Shown here in pieces: positions 1-5,369 of a stretch of DNA of 12,664 nucleotides. Origin of the DNA: an uncultured Collinsella sp. (lineage in GTDB: Bacteria; Actinomycetota; Coriobacteriia; Coriobacteriales; Coriobacteriaceae). The stretch lies in the NCBI GenBank assembly GCA_902489965.1, contig CABUCA010000058.1, forward strand, positions 1 through 12,664. Direction: 5' to 3'. The notes under the pieces were generated by a model. That model saw only the letters and a list, made by a program, of their open reading frames with translations. It was not told the origin of the DNA and made no database searches. How positions within the stretch are numbered: position 1 is the first letter of the stretch; the number at the start of each line of letters is the position of its first letter. A program made the translations under genes and the position numbers.

Positions 1-16
1 GGGGGCTTTTCTTTTA
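1..16 (+). terminator. Right arm and T tract of a truncated terminator
   Basis: The window opens with a G run followed by CTTTTCTTTTA. This resembles the right arm and U tract of the terminators at 2816-2828 and 3006-3018 (GGGGCCCTTTTTT). The left arm would lie outside the window, so the hairpin cannot be checked. Its position, 14 bases before an inverted T-arm motif, mirrors the order behind tRNA-Ser, so an upstream tRNA gene is likely. Confidence 0.35.
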
Positions 17-30
17 TGCCGTCACCGCAT

Positions 31-70
31 GGATTCGAACCTCGGTCGAGGCGCGGGCGTGAAGCGGACG
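31..70 (+). repeat. Degenerate copy of the tRNA-tail repeat
   Basis: GGATTCGAACC at 31-41 is identical to 2849-2859. After a short stretch of variable length, 51-70 matches 2867-2886 at 16 of 20 positions, with the shared core CGGGCGT. It is therefore a diverged relative of the element behind tRNA-Ser. No closing strand complementary to 28-34 is visible downstream, so the fold is not preserved. Downstream, 82-86/97-101 and 107-112/118-123 can form small hairpins. No convincing promoter for the next gene was found in 71-148. Confidence 0.55.
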
Positions 71-161
71 ATTTCTTATCGACTCGTGTAAGATTCCGAG
101 TAGGTATCGCGGCCTATCCGCGACCGCTCCTTCTCTAGACGACCGATCAGGGTGATATTTC

Positions 162-2603
162 GTGGCAGAGCGTCCGACATACAAGCTCAGGTTTCTCGAT
201 CCCAAGAAGCGCTTTCCGGCGATGCCCGAGCAGCCTGCGGGGCGCTCATATGGCGTGGTCTGGAAACTCTTTGGCGAGGACCCGCATGAATCATGCTATG
301 TCGTCGAATTCGTCGGCAAAAGCCATGTGTCGCTTTTGGGCTACGTGAGCGTTTCGGGTGAGGTCTATAAGGTGGACCGTCCCGTTAACGAAGTATCGCT
401 GCCCGACGATCCCGACATGCAGCTGATTCTTGACGAGTCCGATTCCAACATCGGTGAGATTGCAGTCAGGGGTACCGATGGGACGATGCGCTCCCGGGCG
501 CGAGTCATCGGCTCTCCCGAAGGCCCCATGCGCGAGCAGTCCGACCACGAGACATGGAATTCGACCCGCGCCCTTCCTTACGGCGAGTTCATGGCCTCGA
601 TGTTCTTGCGTTACGTGATATTTGCCAACTCCGAAAGCGCTATTGTGAACACGGCGGACGCCGGCGGACTCGACGAGGGTATGCAAAACGTTGTCGACAA
701 GATCAAGCTCGTAAAGTTGTCCGAGCCGGTCGAGGTGTTTTTGGGCTTTAACACGGCACCGCTCCCCGATGCTATCGAGACGCTGCTTTACCGCGTTGAC
801 CATGCCGAGAATCCGAGCGGTATCGAGCGCTATGCCGCCGCCCTTATGAGCGAAATTGACTTGCCCCGCCTGCGCACCATCGCTGCCAAGTCCGAGATGA
901 GCCTGGCTCGCATTGATCGCTCAAAGATTTTCTATCTCAATTTTGATCGTAGCCTGTTGGACCAGGACGAGATTGACATGCTGCTTGCCATCGAGTGCCG
1001 TCTCAACCGCCTCTCCGGCATCCTTGAGCGCATCGGGGCCGGATTGGTCCCTGCGGCATCCTCGCCGAGCCTTGAGGGCTGCGCGCTCTTTGATGCGTGG
1101 CATATCGCCAAGACGACCAACGATGTTCCCCGACTGCTCGATACGGCCTCGAGCGATAACCCGTGGGGCAAACCGGGTACGGTGGCTTGCCAGCCGGGCG
1201 GTGAGTGGGATGTGCGTACCCGCTTCGCGCGTATTGTCGAGGCACTTAACGTGGTCACACGGCTCGACTATACCTATCGGGCAAACGTTGCCGAGGGGAT
1301 TATGCTCGTTCGGTTTGGGCACTCTGTCGTGGACGCCATGCCGCAACGTGAATACGACGCTCAAGATGACGCCTGGCACGAGCTGGACGAGGACACGCGC
1401 GCGGTCTGGGCCGCGGAGCACGATGCGCGCGTGGCACTCACGCTTGCGGCAGCGTGTTTTGCCGCGGGCACCTGCATCACGCGCTGCTATGTGCAGATTG
1501 CTGCTCCCGACAGTGAGCAGGGCGAGCGCGTTGTCGCAACGTATTTCTTTGGGCGCGCGGCCTATCTGGCCGATTGCGTGCCTGTCGCCAAGGATCTTGA
1601 GAGCATGGACATGGACGATATGCCGTGCAAGCGTGTGCTTGAGGCGTATGAGTCAACCGCTCCGGAGACGATTGAGCCTGCGGAGGTTCATGCTCGTCCG
1701 CGTGATGACCATCGCACGCTGCCGCCGGCGCTGTGCGATCTGCTGCTTGCCGATACGGCCGACGAGTTGGAGGTCATGGAAGAGGACGACGACCCATACG
1801 TGGCCCGTGTTGTTGAATTGCGCGAGCAGACAAAAGTCGACCGTACAGGTGCTTTTGAAGGCTTTTCCCGTCTTGTTGAGGAGTTGGAGGCTAAGTGCGC
1901 CGTCGCCGAGCTTTTGGCGACAGGTCCGGTTCAAACGCAGTTTTGTGATAACCAGCTGGTGCGCATGGTGCTACCGGTGTTGGAAGAAGACCACTCGGTG
2001 CGAATCCTTCGTGCGCCCGATGCGCTGTACTTTGCCCAGCACGAGATCTGCAGTTTTTACGCCGAGCAAGAGGACTTTGAACGAGCGCTGCCCGAGGTGC
2101 GCCATCTTTACGATCTGGCGCGCTCGTCCATGCAATCGCACTTTGCGCTCATCAACGTGCTTGCGCGTCTGGAGCGCTATGACGAGATTATCGAGGTGGC
2201 GCGCCACGGCCTACGTATTGCCAGCGATCGTTCTGCAATCGGCTACCTGTTCTATCGCTTGGCGTTTGCCTATTGGAATTGCGATCAACTCGACCTGGCG
2301 CTGGCTTGTTACCGTCTGGTGCCGCGCGGCGAGGAGTCGGGCAGCAGCGCGCTGGAAGAAATGCAGGGCCTTATGAACGAGATGGGCGTCAGCGAGCCTC
2401 CGACGTTCGAGGAAGCGGTCGAGACCATCCGCAAGGCTGGACTCGAGCTGCCGCCAGTGTCCGCCGTGACGAATCAGCTGGCAGATGCCGCTGTGCAACT
2501 GGTCGACAACGGCTTCTTTTTCCTTGCACGCGGTTGTATCTTTCAAATGTGGCGCACCATGGGCAACGACGAGCTCGGCTCCCTCAACCGCTCGCTGGGG
2601 TAG
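162..2603 (+). CDS. Large TPR-containing cytoplasmic protein, function unknown
   Basis: An 813-residue protein that I do not recognise. There is no signal peptide and no clear membrane segment, so it is probably cytoplasmic. Roughly residues 613-720 form consecutive amphipathic helix pairs with TPR-like spacing (FALINVLARLERYDEI, then YRLAFAYWNCDQLDLALACYR). This suggests a scaffold or protein-binding role for the C-terminal part. The N-terminal ~600 residues show no catalytic motif that I can name, and there is an acidic patch around residues 536-546. The GTG start at 162 has AGGGTGAT at 149-156 as ribosome binding site, complementary to the extended anti-SD sequence. The gene stands alone: no gene overlaps it, and the next feature is a separately promoted tRNA. 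No terminator is visible after the stop. An AAGGAGG at 2617-2623 has no start codon behind it. The gene call is firm from length and codon structure; the function is not. Confidence 0.9.
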   Translation: MAERPTYKLRFLDPKKRFPAMPEQPAGRSYGVVWKLFGEDPHESCYVVEFVGKSHVSLLGYVSVSGEVYKVDRPVNEVSLPDDPDMQLILDESDSNIGEIAVRGTDGTMRSRARVIGSPEGPMREQSDHETWNSTRALPYGEFMASMFLRYVIFANSESAIVNTADAGGLDEGMQNVVDKIKLVKLSEPVEVFLGFNTAPLPDAIETLLYRVDHAENPSGIERYAAALMSEIDLPRLRTIAAKSEMSLARIDRSKIFYLNFDRSLLDQDEIDMLLAIECRLNRLSGILERIGAGLVPAASSPSLEGCALFDAWHIAKTTNDVPRLLDTASSDNPWGKPGTVACQPGGEWDVRTRFARIVEALNVVTRLDYTYRANVAEGIMLVRFGHSVVDAMPQREYDAQDDAWHELDEDTRAVWAAEHDARVALTLAAACFAAGTCITRCYVQIAAPDSEQGERVVATYFFGRAAYLADCVPVAKDLESMDMDDMPCKRVLEAYESTAPETIEPAEVHARPRDDHRTLPPALCDLLLADTADELEVMEEDDDPYVARVVELREQTKVDRTGAFEGFSRLVEELEAKCAVAELLATGPVQTQFCDNQLVRMVLPVLEEDHSVRILRAPDALYFAQHEICSFYAEQEDFERALPEVRHLYDLARSSMQSHFALINVLARLERYDEIIEVARHGLRIASDRSAIGYLFYRLAFAYWNCDQLDLALACYRLVPRGEESGSSALEEMQGLMNEMGVSEPPTFEEAVETIRKAGLELPPVSAVTNQLADAAVQLVDNGFFFLARGCIFQMWRTMGNDELGSLNRSLG

Positions 2604-2654
2604 GGGCGAAGGCTGCAAGGAGGAAAGGCCGCTAGGCAATTAGAAAATTCCCTC

Positions 2655-2683
2655 TTGCTCAACTTCGGCTGTTTGGTTACTAT
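2655..2683 (+). promoter_or_regulatory. Promoter of tRNA-Ser
   Basis: A -35 candidate TTGCTC (2655-2660) and a -10 candidate TACTAT (2678-2683) are separated by 17 bases. Initiation would fall near 2690, a few bases before the tRNA 5' end, as is usual for tRNA genes. The overlapping TATAGA (2681-2686) is an alternative -10 with poorer spacing. Confidence 0.5.
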
Positions 2684-2697
2684 AGAACGGCTGTTAC

Positions 2698-2788
2698 GGA
2701 GAGCTGACCGAGAGGCCGAAGGTGCTCGCCTGCTAAGCGAGTATGCCCCAAAAGGGCATCTGGGGTTCGAATCCCCAGCTCTCCGCCA
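2698..2788 (+). tRNA. tRNA-Ser (anticodon GCU)
   Basis: A complete class II tRNA. The acceptor stem GGAGAGC (2698-2704) pairs with GCTCTCC (2778-2784); G2785 is the discriminator and CCA is encoded (2786-2788). The D stem is ACC/GGT (2707-2709/2721-2723). The anticodon stem CTCGC/GCGAG encloses loop CTGCTAA with anticodon GCT at 2732-2734, reading AGC and AGU codons. The long variable arm ATGCCC/GGGCAT (2743-2748/2754-2759) is the serine-type hallmark. The T arm is TGGGG-TTCGAAT-CCCCA (2761-2777). Its 3' part is copied downstream in both direct and inverted orientation, which is unusual. Confidence 0.97.
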
Positions 2789-2860
2789 GTACGAATTTGA
2801 AGAAGGGTCCCATTTGGGGCCCTTTTTTGTGTGGAGAAAGGAGGCTGGGGATTCGAACCC
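2771..2860 (+). repeat. Direct repeat R1: tRNA tail, terminator, inverted T-arm
   Basis: First copy of a 90-base unit that recurs at 2961-3050 with an offset of exactly 190. It starts inside the tRNA T loop, covers the acceptor strand and CCA, the terminator, a 15-base stretch with little conservation (2829-2843), and an inverted T-arm copy (2844-2860). Positions 2771-2828 match the second copy at 50 of 58 positions. The last 17 bases (2844-2860) are identical in both copies, and are also the exact reverse complement of the tRNA at 2763-2779. Confidence 0.85.
2803..2828 (+). terminator. Intrinsic terminator of tRNA-Ser
   Basis: AAGGGTCCC (2803-2811), loop ATTT and GGGGCCCTT (2816-2824) form a 9-bp stem with one G-U pair, followed by more Ts to 2828. 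It lies 14 bases after the tRNA CCA. Confidence 0.9.
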
Positions 2861-2969
2861 GAGAGGGCACGGGCGTTAAGCAAACGCGAAAGCGTTTGTA
2901 GCCCGTGGGCGAAAAGCCGTCAGGCTTTGAAGCCGGAGGGCATGCGTAGCATGCCCGGACATCCCCAGC
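2844..2969 (+). other. Candidate structured RNA or mobile element, cloverleaf-like
   Basis: GCTGGGGAT (2844-2852) pairs perfectly with ATCCCCAGC (2961-2969) and closes a region with three arms. Arm 1: CACGGGC/GCCCGTG (2868-2874/2901-2907) carries CAAACGC-GAAA-GCGTTTG (2881-2898), which ends in a GNRA tetraloop. Arm 2: AAAGCC-GTCA-GGCTTT (2913-2928), within a GGC/GCC pairing (2908-2910/2932-2934). Arm 3: GGGCATGC-GTA-GCATGCCC (2938-2956). The strand is arbitrary because the stems also fold on the minus strand. Given the terminator at 2993-3018, plus-strand RNA is the simpler reading. It lacks an obvious promoter of its own, so read-through from the tRNA promoter is one source. It may instead be the DNA structure of a small mobile element. 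Only the pairing is seen; the function is unknown. Confidence 0.55.
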
Positions 2970-3050
2970 TCTCCGCCAGTATGACTTTAAAGAAGGGTTC
3001 CGAAAGGGGCCCTTTTTTAGTTGAACCACGTTAGCTGGGGATTCGAACCC
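2961..3050 (+). repeat. Direct repeat R2: second copy of tRNA tail, terminator, inverted T-arm
   Basis: Second copy of the unit at 2771-2860. The first 20 bases, ATCCCCAGC through CCAGT, are identical to the tRNA 3' end, but no tRNA body precedes them, so it is not a functional tRNA. The last 17 bases (3034-3050) again match the inverted T-arm exactly. The copy ends three bases before the terminator of the convergent carboxypeptidase gene. Confidence 0.85.
2993..3018 (+). terminator. Second-copy intrinsic terminator
   Basis: AAGGGTTCC (2993-3001), loop GAAA and GGGGCCCTT (3006-3014) form a 9-bp stem followed by Ts to 3018. Compared with the first terminator, the stem change (C2809 to T2999) keeps pairing as G-U, while the loop is wholly different (ATTT versus GAAA). 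The stem therefore seems to be maintained. Confidence 0.85.
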
Positions 3051-3052
3051 TC

Positions 3053-3081
3053 AAAAAAAGAGGCATCCTTTCGGACGCCTC
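3053..3081 (-). terminator. Intrinsic terminator of the carboxypeptidase gene
   Basis: On the minus strand, GAGGCGTCC, loop GAAA and GGATGCCTC form a 9-bp stem with one G-U pair, followed directly by seven Ts (3059-3053). It lies about 30 bases after the stop. On the plus strand the stem has an A/C mismatch and no T run, so it works in one direction only. Confidence 0.88.
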
Positions 3082-3109
3082 CTTTCAGTGGGCTGATTAT
3101 TCTTGCGCC

Positions 3110-4450
3110 CTACACCTCGGGCGCCTTGGCTACGGTCTCGCTCTCTGCCGCAAGTGGGCGGTTGTCGATGCGGCGGCCCAAGCGATCGAGCTTCACGAGC
3201 AGCCATTCAATGGGATTCGGCCCCGAGCCTTCCTCGTCGGCAACCAAATCCACGACGGCAATCTTGGTGCCATCCTGCTTGAGCGTAACGCTGCCTACCT
3301 TGTCGCCCACATGCACCGTGCCCGAAAGATCGTCGTAGCTAACCTTTTCGGTCACCTCGCCGGCAAGAGAAAACACGGTCGCTTGCGCCGTGGGATCGGC
3401 GAGCGTGGCGTCGATTGTCTTATCCGTCCAGTCGGTTTGACTAATGCGCGCCATAAGCGGGTTGCCGTTGGCGGTCTTTTCCTGCGTGTTGGCGATTGCG
3501 ACCGTCACCTTGTGGTCGTAGTACCAGTTGGCAAGGGTGGCGGTATCGGTAAAGCGCTGATCGGTGGTGGTGGAGTTCAAAATAACGGTGTAGATCTCGT
3601 CGCCGTCGCGGTTGTAGGCGCTTGTAAAGCAATAGCCCGCGTCGTCGGTGGTGCCGGTCTTGCCGCCGATGTTGCCATCTTGGCCCAGCAAATAGTTATG
3701 CGTGTCCATGGAATGCGAATGGTCGGTGCCGTCGGCGCCCGTGACTTCGATCCAGGAATCCTCGCTCGCTACGACCTCGCGGATCGTGTCGTTTTTCATG
3801 GCCTCCTGCATCATCAGCGCTACGTCGTGTGCGGTTGAGTGCATATTGCCAGCCCACTCATCAAAGTCCAGACCATGCGGGTTTTCAAAAAGCGTACCGG
3901 TGCAGCCGAGCTTCTTAGCGCGCTCGTTCATGGCCTTCACAAATGTGGCCTCGGCGTCTTTGGTCTTAGGGTCGATTTTCTTGCCCACATATTCGGCGAG
4001 CACGATGGCGGCGTCGTTGCCCGAGGGAATCATCAGGCCGCGCAGTGCCTGCTCCACGGTAAGCTCGTCGCCTTCGAGCAAGCCGGCGGTCGAATTACCC
4101 ACAGTGGCTGCGGCGTTGCTCACCGTGACCTTCTCGTCCATCTTGCAATTCTCGACGGTTAGGATTGCGGTCATGACCTTGGTGATTGAGGCAATCTTGA
4201 CCTGCTCATCGGCGTCGCGGGCATAGTAGACGGTGCCGTCTTTGCCCATGACGAGGGCATTGGTCGCATCGATATCGGGCAGGTTTTCGGCCGTGATACC
4301 GCGCACATCGGCGGTTTTGCCGCAAACATTGTCGGTCATGAGCACTTGGGCGCCGGCGACGGTGGGCACGCCAGCGGCAAGGGCGATAGCGCAGGCAAAG
4401 CCGGCGGCAAGCTGGGCTGAGCGCTTTGCAAAAGGGGTGAGGGACTTCAC
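3110..4450 (-). CDS. D-alanyl-D-alanine carboxypeptidase, DacA type (peptidase S11)
   Basis: A secreted serine peptidase that removes the terminal D-Ala from peptidoglycan pentapeptides. Numbered from the GTG at 4450 (446 residues), it has a signal peptide (KR-rich start, long hydrophobic stretch, cleavage likely after AGA near residue 34). The three penicillin-binding motifs are SITK (S88, K91), SGN (143-145) and KTGT (264-267). The C-terminal PIEWLLVKLDRLGRRI (about 413-428) looks like the amphipathic membrane anchor of PBP5-like enzymes. The start is uncertain. ATG at 4519 and TTG at 4561 are in frame but lack a good ribosome site. The GTG gives the most compact signal peptide and lies 33 bases after the start expected from the -10 box at 4490-4495, though its own ribosome site is also weak. 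The gene is divergent from vanR-vanS, which fits a cell-wall role. Four cysteines lie in the exported part. Confidence 0.93.
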   Translation of the reverse strand: MKSLTPFAKRSAQLAAGFACAIALAAGVPTVAGAQVLMTDNVCGKTADVRGITAENLPDIDATNALVMGKDGTVYYARDADEQVKIASITKVMTAILTVENCKMDEKVTVSNAAATVGNSTAGLLEGDELTVEQALRGLMIPSGNDAAIVLAEYVGKKIDPKTKDAEATFVKAMNERAKKLGCTGTLFENPHGLDFDEWAGNMHSTAHDVALMMQEAMKNDTIREVVASEDSWIEVTGADGTDHSHSMDTHNYLLGQDGNIGGKTGTTDDAGYCFTSAYNRDGDEIYTVILNSTTTDQRFTDTATLANWYYDHKVTVAIANTQEKTANGNPLMARISQTDWTDKTIDATLADPTAQATVFSLAGEVTEKVSYDDLSGTVHVGDKVGSVTLKQDGTKIAVVDLVADEEGSGPNPIEWLLVKLDRLGRRIDNRPLAAESETVAKAPEV

Positions 4451-4489
4451 GGATTTCGCTTTCGACGGGATGGTCTCTTCTGGAACTAG

Positions 4490-4519
4490 AGTATATCGTT
4501 TGCCGGCGTCGGCGATCAT
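4490..4519 (-). promoter_or_regulatory. Probable carboxypeptidase promoter
   Basis: On the minus strand TATACT (4495-4490) is a good -10 box. A weak -35 candidate, ATGATC (4519-4514), lies 18 bases upstream. Initiation near 4483 would leave a leader of about 33 bases before the GTG at 4450. Confidence 0.4.
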
Positions 4520-4621
4520 CGCGTGCGTGCGTGGCCCACATCCGCACCCGAACGGGCACAAGGGTGCTTAAGGCCGACTTAATCACCCACGCTTGTTGTG
4601 TGTGGCGTGCGTCGCCTCGGG

Positions 4622-4642
4622 CATAATGGAGCGCGAGAGGAG
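4622..4642 (+). promoter_or_regulatory. -10 box and ribosome site of vanR
   Basis: CATAAT (4622-4627) matches the -10 consensus at five of six positions. AGAGGAG (4636-4642) is the ribosome site, five bases before the ATG. No good -35 lies at normal distance; the TTGTTG/TTGTGT sequences near 4593-4601 are spaced too far. This would suit a promoter needing an activator, and VanR itself is the obvious candidate, but that is inference. Confidence 0.4.
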
Positions 4643-4647
4643 CACGC

Positions 4648-5343
4648 ATGAACGAGCGCATTTTGGTAGTTGATGACGAGAAGGCCATCGCCGACTTGGT
4701 TGGCATCTACCTTACAAAAGAGGGCTTTGATGTCCAGATTGCCTATAGCGGGGCCGATGCTGCCAAGGCGATTTTGGAGCAGGAGTTCGATCTGGCGCTG
4801 CTTGATGTCATGCTGCCCGATATCGATGGGTTTGAGCTGCTGCGTACGATCCGTTCCAGCCATACCTATCCCGTGATCATGCTGACGGCGCGCGATGCCC
4901 AGCAAGACAAGATCGGGGGCCTTTCGCTTGGCGCGGACGATTACGTGGTTAAGCCGTTCCGTCCGCTGGAGCTCATCGCGCGCGTGCACGCTCAGCTTCG
5001 CCGCTACACCAGCTACGGTAGCCGTGCACAGGCGGCCGAGTCGCCGACCATTCAGCTCGACGGCTTGGAGATCAACCGCGATGCTCGTTCCGTGACAGTG
5101 GACGGTTCACCGGTTCGCCTCACGCCCACCGAGTATTCAATCTTGCTGTATCTGGTCGAGCATCGCGGCAGCGTGGTGGCCGTGGAGGACCTGTTCCGAG
5201 CGGTGTGGAACGAGGACTTTATGCCCGGCTCCAACAATACGGTGATGGTGCATATTCGCCACTTGCGCGAAAAGATCGGCGACGACGCACAAAAGCCACG
5301 CTTTATCAAAAACGTCTGGGGCGTCGGCTACATCATCGAATAA
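4648..5343 (+). CDS. vanR: VanR-type response regulator (OmpR family)
   Basis: A 231-residue transcription factor with an N-terminal receiver domain (about 1-118) and a C-terminal winged-helix DNA-binding domain (about 140-231). Receiver residues are the acidic pair D9-D10, the phosphoacceptor D53 in LLDVMLP, T80 and K102 in VKPF. Several stretches closely resemble enterococcal VanR as I remember it: HTYPVIMLT, FRPLELIARV, LTPTEYSIL, SNNTVMVHIRHLREK and the ending VWGVGYIIE. It should be phosphorylated by the histidine kinase encoded 26 bases downstream, in the same operon. No vanHAX resistance genes are present, so targets are more likely cell-wall genes, including the divergent carboxypeptidase 200 bases away. 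The family is clear; the regulon is inferred. Confidence 0.95.
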   Translation: MNERILVVDDEKAIADLVGIYLTKEGFDVQIAYSGADAAKAILEQEFDLALLDVMLPDIDGFELLRTIRSSHTYPVIMLTARDAQQDKIGGLSLGADDYVVKPFRPLELIARVHAQLRRYTSYGSRAQAAESPTIQLDGLEINRDARSVTVDGSPVRLTPTEYSILLYLVEHRGSVVAVEDLFRAVWNEDFMPGSNNTVMVHIRHLREKIGDDAQKPRFIKNVWGVGYIIE

Positions 5344-5369
5344 CGCTTTTCGCTTGTGAGGATCTTGAT

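Noticed and set aside
20..48. Possible tRNA 3' half on the minus strand (GGTTCGAATCC)
   Set aside because: The T stem would have only two pairs, and no acceptor, anticodon or D arm can be built. It is better explained as a repeat related to 2849-2886.
913..2376. Long plus-strand frame (487 codons) inside the 813-residue gene
   Set aside because: Arg/Ser/Cys-rich, low-complexity translation typical of a shifted frame in GC-rich DNA; no ribosome site.
2617..2623. Strong Shine-Dalgarno sequence AAGGAGG after the first gene
   Set aside because: No start codon follows at a usable distance.
2733..3029. Minus-strand open frame of 98 codons and plus-strand frames across the tRNA region
   Set aside because: They translate tRNA, terminators and repeat hairpins and have no codon signature.
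4451..4561. Longer carboxypeptidase starts (ATG 4519, TTG 4561)
   Set aside because: They place up to 37 extra residues, Cys/Gly-rich in the longest form, before the signal peptide and lie upstream of the likely -10 box. ATG 4519 is not fully excluded.
5205..5369. Upstream extension of vanS into vanR
   Set aside because: The extra 55 residues come from another frame of vanR. ATG 5370 has a ribosome site and suits the membrane topology.
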